A model generated the notes under the pieces. That model searched no databases. It was not told where the DNA came from and was given only the letters and a program-made list of their open reading frames with translations. The translations under genes were made by a program, and so were the position numbers. From the NCBI GenBank assembly GCA_963753685.1, contig CAVWDE010000018.1, positions 43,401-107,400 on the forward strand: a stretch of 64,000 bases of DNA, in the 5' to 3' direction. Position 1 is the first letter of the stretch; each line of letters begins with the position of its first letter. Shown piece after piece: positions 29,712-38,607 of this stretch. The stretch is from DATAOG01 sp963753685. Lineage in GTDB: Bacteria; Pseudomonadota; Alphaproteobacteria; Geminicoccales; Geminicoccaceae.

Positions 29712-31532
29712 ATGCCCGCCCGGCCGGGGCTGATCCGCGACCTGACCCAAGGTCCGGCCAGCCGTCTGTTGCGCGAGCACGTCCGGCCGCAGCTCCGCTG
29801 GCTGGTCTATGCCAGCCTCTGCATGGCTCTCTACGCGGCCACCACGGCGGGCCAGGCGTGGATCATGGAGCCGATGCTCGACCACGTGTTCCTGGCGCAC
29901 GACCGGCTCATCCTGCTGCTGGTCCCGGTCGCGGTCATCGCTCTGGCCCTCCTCAAGGGGGTCTCGGGCTATGGCCAGACCGTGCTGATGGCCAGGATCG
30001 GGCAGCGGGTGATCGCCGATCTGCAGCGGCGCCTGTTCGATCACCTGATCCGCGCCGATCTCGCCTATCTGGTCGCCCGCGGGCCGGGACATGTGATTTC
30101 GCGCCTGACCTACGACACCCAGCAGCTCCGCCTGGCGATCACCACGGCGTTGACCACCGTGGTGCGCGATGTGCTGACCATGATCGGCCTGGTCGGACTG
30201 ATGATCCACCAGGACTGGCAGCTCGCCAGCCTCGCCCTGCTCTGCTGTCCGCTCGCGATCTGGCCGCTCCAGCGCCTCGGTCGGCGCATGCGCAAGGTGT
30301 CCCGCCAGACCCAGACCCACATGGCCAAGCTGACCAGCCGGCTCGATCAGACCTTCCTCGGCGTGCGTCAGGTCAAGGCCGACAACCGTGAGGCCGACGA
30401 GTCGGTGCGCACCGGCGCCCTGATCGAAGAGCTGTTCCGCCTCAACTTCAGGGCCGCGCGCATCAACGCCGTCAACGCGCCGATCATGGAGGTGGTCGGC
30501 GGCAGCGCGGTCGCGGCCGTGGTCCTGGTCGGCGGCGCGCAGGTGCTGGCCGGCCACACCACGCCCGGCACCTTCTTCTCCTTCGTCGCGGCCCTGCTGT
30601 TCGCCTACCGCCCGCTCAAGACGCTCGCCAATCTGCACACCCAGGTCCAGGTCGGCCTGGCCGCAGCCGAGCGGATCTACACCCTGCTCGACCGCGAGCC
30701 GTCGGTGCGCGAGCAGCCGGGCGCCAAGCCCTTGATGGTCGATCGGGGCGAGATCCGGTTGGCTGGCGTGGGCTTCGGCTACCGACCCAACCGGCCAGCG
30801 CTGGACGGGCTCGACCTCGTGATCCCGGCCGGACTTTCGGTCGCCCTGGTCGGGCCGTCGGGCGCCGGCAAGTCGACCATGCTCAACCTGATCCTGCGCT
30901 TTTACGACGTCGACCAGGGTGCTGTGCTGATCGACCGCCAGGACGTGCGCGGCGTGACGCTCGCCAGCCTGCGCGGCGCCATCGCGCTGGTGAGCCAAGA
31001 CGTCGACCTGTTCGACGGCACGGTGCGCGCCAATATCGCCTACGGCCGGCCGGACGCCAGCCTGGAGGCGATCGTCGGGGCGGCCGAGGCCGCGGCCGCG
31101 CACGATTTCATCTCGGCCCTGCCGGACGGCTACGACACCGAGATCGGGCCCAGCGGGCTCAGCCTCTCGGGCGGCCAGCGCCAGCGGCTCGGCATCGCCC
31201 GGGCGATGCTCAAGGACGCGCCGATCCTGCTCCTCGACGAGGCGACCTCGGCGCTCGACAGCGAGGCCGAGCAGATCGTGCAGATGGCGCTGCGCCGCCT
31301 GATGCGCGGCCGCACCACGGTCGTGATCGCGCACCGACTGTCGACCGTGATCGGCGCCGATCTGATCGCCGTGCTCGAGAACGGCCGGGTGGTCGAGACC
31401 GGCACCCATGCCGCCCTGCTGGCGCGTGGCGGCAACTACGCGCAGCTGTACGAGCTGCAGTTTGCCGATCAGCGGGCGACGGCGGTCGAGCCCGCCACGC
31501 CGGTCGAGGCGATCGGCCGGCGCCAGGCGTGA
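29712..31532 (+). CDS. msbA: Lipid A export ABC transporter ATP-binding/permease MsbA
   Basis: A 606-residue half transporter: six-helix transmembrane domain (about 1-310) followed by the ATPase domain with Walker A GPSGAGKST, signature LSGGQRQRLG, Walker B ILLLDEATSALD and H-loop IAHRLST. Flips core-lipid A across the inner membrane. Its placement directly before an acyltransferase, waaA and lpxK supports MsbA rather than another exporter. The next gene starts four bases after its stop. Confidence 0.92.
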   Translation: MPARPGLIRDLTQGPASRLLREHVRPQLRWLVYASLCMALYAATTAGQAWIMEPMLDHVFLAHDRLILLLVPVAVIALALLKGVSGYGQTVLMARIGQRVIADLQRRLFDHLIRADLAYLVARGPGHVISRLTYDTQQLRLAITTALTTVVRDVLTMIGLVGLMIHQDWQLASLALLCCPLAIWPLQRLGRRMRKVSRQTQTHMAKLTSRLDQTFLGVRQVKADNREADESVRTGALIEELFRLNFRAARINAVNAPIMEVVGGSAVAAVVLVGGAQVLAGHTTPGTFFSFVAALLFAYRPLKTLANLHTQVQVGLAAAERIYTLLDREPSVREQPGAKPLMVDRGEIRLAGVGFGYRPNRPALDGLDLVIPAGLSVALVGPSGAGKSTMLNLILRFYDVDQGAVLIDRQDVRGVTLASLRGAIALVSQDVDLFDGTVRANIAYGRPDASLEAIVGAAEAAAAHDFISALPDGYDTEIGPSGLSLSGGQRQRLGIARAMLKDAPILLLDEATSALDSEAEQIVQMALRRLMRGRTTVVIAHRLSTVIGADLIAVLENGRVVETGTHAALLARGGNYAQLYELQFADQRATAVEPATPVEAIGRRQA

Positions 31533-31536
31533 GCCC

Positions 31537-32301
31537 ATGGGGCGCATGGGGCGGCGCCCGCGCTGGCGGTACCGCTTGCCCGGCTCGAGGCGCCGCGGTG
31601 GGGTCGGCGCGCAGCGGCTGGGGCTCCAGGTCGGACTGGCCTGGCTGGCGGCGGGCTACATCCGGCTGGTCCACTGGACCGGCCGCTGGGAGCTGCGCTG
31701 CGATCCCGCGACCGCGCGCCTGATCCGCGACCGGCGGCCGTTCATCGGCGCTTTCTGGCACGGCCGCATGCTGATGATCGCCGCCGCCTGGCGGGCGCTG
31801 CTGCGCGAGCTTGCGGTCGCCGAGCCGCTGCAGCCCTGCGTCGTCAGCTCGGACCATCGGGACGGCCGGTTGATGGCCCGGGCGACCGCGCGCTTCGGCA
31901 TCCTGACCGTGTTCGGCTCGACCAGGCAGGGCCGGGTGAGCCTGCTGCGGGCGGCCCGGCGGGTGATCGAGCAGGGCCAGATCCCGGTGTTCACGCCGGA
32001 CGGACCGCGCGGGCCCCGAATGCGCGCCAAGCCCGGCGTGGTGCGCCTCGCGATCCGGACCGGCGTGCCGATCGTGCCGATCACCTTCGCGGCCTCGAAC
32101 CAGCGCCTGCTCGCGAGCTGGGACCGGTTCGCGCTGGCGCTGCCGTTCGCGCGCGGCGTGCTGGCGTTCGGCGCGCCGCTGGCACTCGACCGGGACGCCG
32201 ATCCCGAGGCCGCAAGGCGCCTGCTCGAGGAGCGGCTGACCGAGCTGACCTGCGAGGCCGACCGCGCGCTCGGTCTGCCGCCGGTCGGGCCGGGCGCATG
32301 A
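31537..32301 (+). CDS. Lysophospholipid acyltransferase-like protein (DUF374)
   Basis: A 254-residue protein with a basic N-terminus, one hydrophobic segment, then the DUF374 acyltransferase signature: IGAFWHGRMLMIA (catalytic His), SSDHRDGRLMARATARFGI, STRQGRVSLLRAARRVIEQG, and FTPDGPRGPRMRAKPGVV. The family is consistently linked to lipid A/Kdo genes and likely acylates a lipid A precursor or a phospholipid. ATG at 31537; waaA begins in a four-base ATGA overlap at its end. Confidence 0.85.
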   Translation: MGRMGRRPRWRYRLPGSRRRGGVGAQRLGLQVGLAWLAAGYIRLVHWTGRWELRCDPATARLIRDRRPFIGAFWHGRMLMIAAAWRALLRELAVAEPLQPCVVSSDHRDGRLMARATARFGILTVFGSTRQGRVSLLRAARRVIEQGQIPVFTPDGPRGPRMRAKPGVVRLAIRTGVPIVPITFAASNQRLLASWDRFALALPFARGVLAFGAPLALDRDADPEAARRLLEERLTELTCEADRALGLPPVGPGA

Positions 32302-33593
32302 ATATGCTCGCCCTCTATCGGCTGGCGACCCGGCTCGGCGGGCCGCTGTTCGAGGTCATGCTGCAGCGCCGGGCCCGGCGGGCCAAGGAGGACTCGGCCC
32401 GCCTGGCCGAGCGGCGCGGGCAGCCGAGCCTGCCGCGTCCGTCCGGCCCGTTGCTCTGGCTGCACGGTGCCTCGGTCGGCGAGGCGCAGGCCGTGCTGCC
32501 CCTGCTCCAGACGCTCCTGGCTGGGCGCCCGACGCTCCAGGTCCTGGTCACCACCGGCACGGTGACCTCGGCGCGCCTGATGGCCGAGCGCCTGCCGGCG
32601 CGCGCCCGCCACCAGTTCGCGCCGCTCGACCGGCCGGCCGCCTGGCGGCGTTTTCTCGACCACTGGCGGCCGGACCTGCTGCTGCTGGTCGAGTCCGAGC
32701 TGTGGCCCAACCTGATCGTCGAGAGCCGCCGCCAGGGCGTCGCGATGGCGCTGATCAACGCCCGCATGTCGGCGCGCTCGGAGCGCCGCTGGCGGCACCT
32801 GCCCGAGGCGGCGGCCGAGCTGCTCGGCGGCTTCGAGCTCTGCCTTGCCCAAAGCGCCGCCGATCGCGACCGGCTGCAGGGCCTCGGCGCCGGGCGGGTC
32901 GAGGTCATCGGCAATCTCAAGGCCACAGCACCACCGCTGCCCGCACCGACGGCCGCGCTGGCCGAGCTCGAGCACGCGCTCGGCACGCGCCCGCTCTGGC
33001 TCGCCGCCAGCACCCATCCGAGCGAAGATGCGCTGCTGCTCGAGGCTCATCGCCGCCTCGCCAGCCGGCTGCCGGCGCTGCTCACGATCATGACACCCCG
33101 CCATCCCGAGCGCGGCGCAGCGCTGGCCGCGTGGCTCAGGAGCCAGGGCGTGCGCGTCGCGCGGCGCTCCCAAGCGGAGCTGCCGGGGGCCGACTGCGCC
33201 ATCTATCTCGCCGACACGCTGGGCGAGCTCGGCCTGTTCTACCGGCTGGCGCCGCTCGCCTTGGTCGGCAAGTCGCTGATCGCACCGGGCGGTGGCCAGA
33301 ACCCGCTCGAGCCGGCCAGGCTCGGCTGTCCCGTGCTGTTCGGCCCACACATGGCGAACTTCGCCGAGCCCGCGACGCGCCTGGTCGAGGCGGGCGGCGC
33401 CCGCTGCGTCGGCGATGCCGGCGAGCTCGCGGCGACGGTCGCGGCCCTGCTCGCCGATCCGGCGGCGCGGGCGACCATGGCCGGGCGGGCCCGGACCGCG
33501 GCCGCGGCGGAATCCGATGCGCTCGGCGCCACCCTTGCGGCGCTCGGCCCGCTGCTCGAGCGGCATCTCGGCCCGGCCGATGCGGGCACCTGA
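32298..33593 (+). CDS. waaA: 3-deoxy-D-manno-octulosonic acid (Kdo) transferase
   Basis: A 431-residue GT30 enzyme with an N-terminal membrane helix. WLHGASVGEAQAVLPLLQ (catalytic Glu), TTGTVTSARLMAERLP, LLLVESELWPNLI, LINARMS and the C-terminal GGQNPLEPARLGCPVLFGPHM are hallmark motifs. Transfers Kdo from CMP-Kdo to lipid IVA at the cytoplasmic side. Overlaps the lpxK start by 14 bases. Confidence 0.95.
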   Translation: MNMLALYRLATRLGGPLFEVMLQRRARRAKEDSARLAERRGQPSLPRPSGPLLWLHGASVGEAQAVLPLLQTLLAGRPTLQVLVTTGTVTSARLMAERLPARARHQFAPLDRPAAWRRFLDHWRPDLLLLVESELWPNLIVESRRQGVAMALINARMSARSERRWRHLPEAAAELLGGFELCLAQSAADRDRLQGLGAGRVEVIGNLKATAPPLPAPTAALAELEHALGTRPLWLAASTHPSEDALLLEAHRRLASRLPALLTIMTPRHPERGAALAAWLRSQGVRVARRSQAELPGADCAIYLADTLGELGLFYRLAPLALVGKSLIAPGGGQNPLEPARLGCPVLFGPHMANFAEPATRLVEAGGARCVGDAGELAATVAALLADPAARATMAGRARTAAAAESDALGATLAALGPLLERHLGPADAGT

Positions 33594-34612
33594 GTTCTGG
33601 CCACCCGAGTTCCGGAGTCCCCGGGTTCCGGGCCCCCGGGTTCTGGGCTGAAGACGGTCTGCCGGCCCAGCTCCTGGAGCCGTTCGGGCGCCTGTTCGGC
33701 CTCGCCGGCCGGCTGCGCCGCCGCCTGGTGCGGGCGGCGCGGGCGCCGGTGCCGGTGATCTGCGTCGGCAATCTGACCGTGGGCGGCGCCGGCAAGACCC
33801 CGGCCGCGCTGGCGCTGGCCGAGCGTCTGCTGGCCACGGGTCATCGCCCGCATTTCCTGACCCGCGGCTACGGCGGGCGGGCGCACGGCCCGCTCCGGGT
33901 CGACCCGGAGCGGCACGCCTTTGCCCTGGTCGGCGACGAGGCGCTGCTGCTCGCGGCGGTGGCGCCGACCTGGGTCGCGCGCGACCGGCGCGCGGGCGTG
34001 GCGGCCGCGGCCCGCGCCGGCGCCGACTGCGTGCTCATGGACGACGGCTTCCAGAACCCGTCCCTCACCCCGGATCTGGCGTTCGTGGTGGTCGACGGCG
34101 GCTACGGCTTCGGCAACCGCCGCCTGCTGCCCGCGGGCCCGCTGCGCGAGCGGATTGCGGATGGCCTCGCCCGGGCGCAGGCGGTGATCCGGATCGGCGC
34201 CGATCGCCGCGGCATCGATCGGCTGCTCCCGGCCGGCCTGCCGCTTCTCGAGGCCGAGCTCTGCCCCGCGCCCGACGCGCCTGCGCTCGCCGGCCGCCGG
34301 GTCCTGGCCTTCGCGGGAATGGGTCGCCCGGACAAGCTGTTCGTAACTCTGAGCGCGGCCGGTGCCGAGCTCGTTGGCCGCGAGGTGTTCGCCGATCACC
34401 ACCGCTATCGTCGGAGCGAGGTCGAGGGCCTGCTGGCCCGGGCCGCGCGCGCGGACGCGCTCTGCATCACCACCACCAAGGATGCCGTGCGCCTGCCCGC
34501 CGATCTGCGCTCCCGTGTCGCAGTCCTGCCGATCGTCCTGCGCTGGCAGCCGCCGGAGGGCCCGGATCGCCTGCTGGCGCGGGTTCTGGGGGGACGGCCG
34601 AGCGGCCCGTGA
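33580..34612 (+). CDS. lpxK: Tetraacyldisaccharide 4'-kinase, 5' end frameshifted by a repeat unit
   Basis: The body is unmistakable: PVICVGNLTVGGAGKTPAAL (P-loop), TRGYGG, VGDEALLLA, LMDDGFQNPSL and ADHHRYRRSE. It phosphorylates the lipid A disaccharide at position 4'. The natural start MRAPEFW at 33580 overlaps waaA, but that frame closes at 33651. The cause is a four-unit 15-base repeat (33586-33646) whose third unit has 16 bases; with 15 the frame reads APEFW, PPEFR, SPGFR, APGFW and runs into AEDGLPAQLL. Without repair the first in-frame start is GTG 33728, which would cut the N-terminus. Repaired length is ~343 residues. Confidence 0.88.
33586..33646 (+). repeat. Tandem repeat of a 15-bp unit (15,15,16,15) in the 5' end of lpxK
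   Basis: Units at 33586-33600, 33601-33615, 33616-33631 and 33632-33646 share the core C-C-(C/G)-GAGTT/GGGTT-C-(C/T)GG. Each encodes a five-residue repeat ending F-W or F-R. The third unit is one base longer, within a C/G run, and switches the reading frame of lpxK. Confidence 0.85.
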
Positions 34613-34676
34613 TGAAGCGTTTCCTAATTTACCGGCCCCTAAACTATTCTTAACTTGCGTATCTACACCGGCGGCC

Positions 34677-34702
34677 GGAACCTTGGCACCGGACGATCCG
34701 TT
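34677..34702 (+). promoter_or_regulatory. Candidate EcfG-type promoter of rpoH
   Basis: GGAAC at 34677-34681 and CGTT at 34699-34702 are 17 bases apart, the general-stress sigma factor pattern. It lies in the intergenic region, 104 bases before the ATG of the sigma factor gene. Established knowledge: in rhizobia an rpoH2 gene is transcribed by RpoE2/EcfG, which makes the site plausible. The patch at 34620-34665 before it is AT-rich and could hold a housekeeping promoter. Confidence 0.55.
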
Positions 34703-34805
34703 TCCCGTTCAAGAGCGTAGACCCGATAGGACGGAGGAAACGCGAGGGCCAGCCTTGCCGATCGGTACGCTGGTCAGCCCCGCCCTGGACGGAGAGGGCA
34801 CGACG

Positions 34806-35690
34806 ATGGCATTCGCTGAGACGCCCGCCAACCTCAAAGTCGACCGCGAGTTCATCCGCGAATCGATGAACGCCGCCCTGCTCTCGCGCGATCGTGAACT
34901 GATGCTCGCCCGGCTCTGGCGCCAGCACGGCGACGAGGTCGCGCTTCACGAACTGGTGCTCGCCTATATGCGTCTGGTGATCAGCACCGCCTCGCGCTTT
35001 CGCAACTATGGCCTGCCGATGGCCGACCTCGTGCAGGAGGGTGCGACCGGCCTGATGCAGGCGGCGGCCCGGTTCGAGCCCGAGCGCGAGGTGCGCTTCT
35101 CGACCTATGCGGCCTGGTGGATCCGCTCGGCGATGCAGGACTACATCCTGCGCAACTGGTCGGTCGTGCGGACCGGCACCACCGCGGCCCAGAAGGCCCT
35201 GTTCTTCAACCTCCGCCGGCTGCGCGCCAAGATCGACGACGGCTCCGGCGGGCCGCTCGACGACGCCGGGAGGGCGTTCATCGCGCAGGAGCTGTCGGTC
35301 AACGTTTGCGACGTCGAGGCGATGGAGATGCGGCTCTCGGGCGGCGATCAGTCGCTGAACGCGACCATCAGCCCGACCGGCGAGGACGAATGGCAGGACT
35401 TCCTGGCCGACGAGCGGCCGACGCCGGAAGAGACCGTGATGTTCGCGCGCGACGGTCGCACCCGATCGATCTGGCTGGCCCAGGCCCTGGCCGAGCTGTC
35501 CGACCGGGAGCAGACGATCATCAAGGAGCGCCGCCTGCGGGATGAGGCGCGCACGCTCGAGGACCTCGGCCGCGATCTCGGGATCAGCAAGGAGCGGGTG
35601 CGCCAGATCGAGCACCGCGCGCTGGAGAAGCTGAAGAGCTCGCTGCAGCAGCGGAGCGTCGAGCCGCGCGACAGCCTGCCGTCCGCCTGA
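34806..35690 (+). CDS. rpoH: RNA polymerase sigma factor RpoH (sigma-32 family)
   Basis: A 294-residue sigma-70-family protein. Region 2 reads LVLAYMRLVISTASRFRNYG, DLVQEGATGLMQAAARFEP and RFSTYAAWWIRSAMQDYILRNW over the -10-binding helices; the RpoH box is QKALFFNLRRLRAK; region 4 has LSDREQTIIKERRL and the HTH LEDLGRDLGISKERVRQIE. Drives heat- and stress-response transcription. GGAGAGGG sits before the ATG. Resembles the RpoH2 branch (FNLR with R-R-L), and the upstream EcfG-like site agrees. Confidence 0.9.
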   Translation: MAFAETPANLKVDREFIRESMNAALLSRDRELMLARLWRQHGDEVALHELVLAYMRLVISTASRFRNYGLPMADLVQEGATGLMQAAARFEPEREVRFSTYAAWWIRSAMQDYILRNWSVVRTGTTAAQKALFFNLRRLRAKIDDGSGGPLDDAGRAFIAQELSVNVCDVEAMEMRLSGGDQSLNATISPTGEDEWQDFLADERPTPEETVMFARDGRTRSIWLAQALAELSDREQTIIKERRLRDEARTLEDLGRDLGISKERVRQIEHRALEKLKSSLQQRSVEPRDSLPSA

Positions 35691-35791
35691 GCGCGCGCCG
35701 CCGCGGCCGGACGGGGCCCTGAGCGGCGCTTGCCGCGGGGTCCCTTCGGCAACCCTGGACAAAATCCGGGCATGCGCCGAGCTTGGCGCCG

Positions 35792-37036
35792 ATGCCGAAT
35801 GACCTGAAGCCGAACCGCCAGAAGACCGGGCAAGCTGCGGGACCGTTGATCGCGGGCGGCGGGCACGCGGGCCTGCTGCTCGCGCTCGCCCTCGATCGAG
35901 CCGGGTTGCGGGTCACGCTGATCGAGGCCGAACCGCTTCCCCGGGTGCGCGAGGCGCCGTTCGATGGCCGCGCGCTGGCCTTGATGTACGGCTCGAAGCG
36001 GGTGTTCGATGCGCTCGGCCTGTGGCCGGCGCTGGCCGCGATTGCCGAGCCGGTCTGGGGCGTGCGCGTCGAGGATCGGGGCAGCGGCGCGAAGCTCGCC
36101 TACGACGCGCTCGAGATCGGCCGGCACCCCTTCGCCTACGGCATGGAGAACCGCAGCCTGCGCCAGCGGCTGCTGCTGCTGGCCCTGGGCCGGCCCGGCA
36201 TCGAGCTCATCGCGCCGGCGCGCGTCGCGCGCATCGAGCGCGGCTCCGACCGCGTCAGGGTGACCCTCGACGACGGCCGGCAGCTGGCCGCAGCCCTGGT
36301 GATCGGCGCCGATGGCCGCGGCTCGACGGTGCGCGCGCTCGCCGGCCTCGGGGTCGAGCATTGGCGCTACCCTCAGACCGCGCTGACCTTTGCGATCCGG
36401 CACCGGCGGCCCCACGCCGGCCAGGTCCGCGAATATCTCCGCCCGGCCGGGCCGCTCGCCCTGTTGCCGCTCGGACCGGATCTGAGCGCGGTCACCTGGG
36501 TCGAGCGGGAGCCGGCCGCGCAGCACCTGCTCGGCAGTCCTGTCGCTCGCCTGCTCGAGGCGCTGTCCGAGCAGACCGGCGACGCGCTCGGCCCGCTCGA
36601 GCTCCGTGGCCAGCCGACGGGTTATCCCTTGAGCGCCCACCGGGCGCCGCGGCTGGTCGGGCCGCGGGTCGCCCTGGTCGGCGATGCCGCGCATGCGGTC
36701 CACCCGATCCATGCCCAAGGGTTCAATCTCGGCGTGCGGGACGTCGCCGCGCTCGCCGAGGTCCTGGTCGACGCGGCGCGCGCCGGACAGGATCCCGGCA
36801 GCGGCGAGGTGCTGATCCGCTACCAGCGCTGGCGGCGGGCCGATGTCCGCCTGGTGGTCGGCCTGACCGACGGGCTCAACCGGCTGTTCTCGACCGATCT
36901 CGCTCCGGCCCGGCTGCTGCGCGCGGCCGGCCTGAACGCGCTCGGCTGGCTCGCTCCGCTCCGCCACCTGGCGATGCGCCGCGGCATGGGCCTGGCGGGC
37001 GACCTGCCGAAGCTCGCCCGCGGCGAGGCGCTGTAG
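35792..37036 (+). CDS. UbiH/UbiF/VisC/COQ6-family ubiquinone biosynthesis hydroxylase
   Basis: A 414-residue flavoprotein monooxygenase. PLIAGGGHAGLLLALAL is the FAD dinucleotide-binding motif (G-G-G-H-A-G, slightly off the usual G-G-G), LVIGADGRGSTVR is the D-G motif and ALVGDAAHAVHPIHAQGFNLG the second FAD motif that defines the family. Hydroxylates the ring of a ubiquinone precursor. ATG 35792 is chosen; a TTG at 35783 is in frame. About 100 bases separate it from rpoH. Confidence 0.88.
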   Translation: MPNDLKPNRQKTGQAAGPLIAGGGHAGLLLALALDRAGLRVTLIEAEPLPRVREAPFDGRALALMYGSKRVFDALGLWPALAAIAEPVWGVRVEDRGSGAKLAYDALEIGRHPFAYGMENRSLRQRLLLLALGRPGIELIAPARVARIERGSDRVRVTLDDGRQLAAALVIGADGRGSTVRALAGLGVEHWRYPQTALTFAIRHRRPHAGQVREYLRPAGPLALLPLGPDLSAVTWVEREPAAQHLLGSPVARLLEALSEQTGDALGPLELRGQPTGYPLSAHRAPRLVGPRVALVGDAAHAVHPIHAQGFNLGVRDVAALAEVLVDAARAGQDPGSGEVLIRYQRWRRADVRLVVGLTDGLNRLFSTDLAPARLLRAAGLNALGWLAPLRHLAMRRGMGLAGDLPKLARGEAL

Positions 37037-37371
37037 CAGGTTGCAGAATAAGACTTTGGAGGTTTATGACCTACCATATGCTGTGCTAGATGCAGAGTTG
37101 AAGCTAGATATTGTGGTGCCGAGCCGCTTGTTGCGCCCCTTTTTCCCCGCCCTGCCAAGCCAGGCCGCGACCAAATTCGATTGGTTGTCCGACCTTTGGA
37201 ATTGCCTGGGTGGCGCCGCGCCGCGGCCACTCCCGCCAAGCCCGTGCCGCAGCTGTCCGGTAACCCTTCGCGTTGACCGCGCTCCAGTGCAGTTGGCGGT
37301 CGGCGGCGGAATCGCGGTCCCGTTCGGCCCGGACGTGTTCGGACCACGGGCGCGGACCGAATTGCCGAGGC
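37037..37371. other. Intergenic stretch with a local AT-rich island
   Basis: Between convergent genes (ubiquinone hydroxylase and E2). Bases ~37042-37120 are about half A+T, in sharp contrast to the flanks; a plus-strand frame there reads KTLEVYDLPYAVLDAELKLD before decaying into GC-rich non-coding-like sequence, and I do not recognise it. It could be a remnant of foreign DNA. No clear terminator hairpin with a T-run is visible. Confidence 0.5.
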
Positions 37372-38476
37372 TTACCGCGGCCGCTCGAGATCGGCGATCG
37401 CCGCGGCCAGGAAGCGCGCCGCTTCGCCGCCGGTCACCACCCGATGGTCGAAGGTCAGGGACAAAGGGACCACCCGATGGACCGCCAGGCGGCCGTCGAT
37501 CACGACCGGGCGCGGCTCGATCTTGCCGGTGCTGAGGATCGCGACCTGCGGCGGCACCACGACCGGGGCCGCGTAGCGGCCGGCGAGGGTGCCGAAGTTG
37601 GAGAGCGTGATCGTGGCGCCCTTCAGCTCCTCCGGCGGGATCGTGCGCTTCAGGATGTCCGCCTTCATGCGCTCGAGGCCGCGGCGCAGATCGGCCGGCG
37701 GACGGTTCGCCACATCCCGCAGCACCGGCACGAACAGGCCGTCCGGCGTGTCGACCGCGATCCCGAGATCGATCTTGGTGTGCAGGCGGCGGCCCTGGCC
37801 TTGGGAGTCGAACCAGGCATTCAAGGCCGGCTCGCTGGCGCAGCCGGCCACGATCGCCCGCACCAGCCGGATCGTGACATCGTGGCCATTGACCCAGCCT
37901 TCGACGTCGGCCTCGTCGATCACGGTCGCCGGCACCACCTCCGCGTGAGCGTGCGCCATGCGCAGCGCCATCGCCCGGCGGACACCCCGCAGGGGCTCCA
38001 AAGGCCCAGCCTCGACCAGCGACTCGGCCGCCTGCTCGACGTCCCTGGCACTGATCACGCCGTCCGGCGACGAAGGGTGCGACCAAGGCGAGATCGACGC
38101 CGAGGCGGCGTGCGAGCGCCCGCACCGCAGGGGTCGCCTTGATCCCGGGCGCGCGGGCGCCGCGCTCGGCGACGGTCGCCTCCTCGGCGCGCTCCTCGGA
38201 CACCCTGATCTCGCCGACCACGGTCCCGGTGTCGGCCCCGGCCCGGTCCTCGAAGGCGACCAGCGGGGCGCCGACCTGGACGAGGTCGCCCGCCGCCCCG
38301 AACAGCTCCGCGACCCGACCGGCAAAGGGTGCTGGGACCTCGACCACCGCCTTGTCGGTCTCGACCGAAACCAGCGGCTGATCGGCGACCACGTGATCGC
38401 CGGGATTGACGTGCCAGCTGACGATCTCGGCTTCCTGCAGGCCTTCGCCGAGATCGGGGAGGTTGAAGGTCTTCAT
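37372..38476 (-). pseudogene. 2-oxoacid dehydrogenase E2 (dihydrolipoyl acyltransferase), frameshifted at ~38073
   Basis: Begins FNLPDLGEGLQEAEIVSWHV with the lipoyl Lys in VETDKAVVEVP (about residue 43). An E3/E1-binding segment follows (GIKATPAVRALARRLGVDLA), then the frame is lost at VAPF; removing one A of CGAAGG (plus strand) restores VAPSSPDGVISARDVE and the acyltransferase core ends LTFDHRVVTGGEAARFL with the catalytic His and Asp. Repaired length ~367 residues with a single lipoyl domain. Third gene of the E1alpha-E1beta-E2 operon; no E3 gene is seen nearby. Confidence 0.85.
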
Positions 38477-38607
38477 GGCCAGGTTCCGTCCAGTCGGTGG
38501 CTACGTGACGCCAGACTTCGACAATCAATCGAGCTATGCACGAAGCCCTTTGACATGATTGGCTTTTTCGGCGCGATCACGGCGTTCAAGCCTGCTGTCA
38601 CGGGCTG

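Noticed and set aside
37041..37535. A 164-residue plus-strand frame after the ubiquinone hydroxylase
   Set aside because: Only its first ~30 codons look protein-like; the rest is antisense to the E2 gene.
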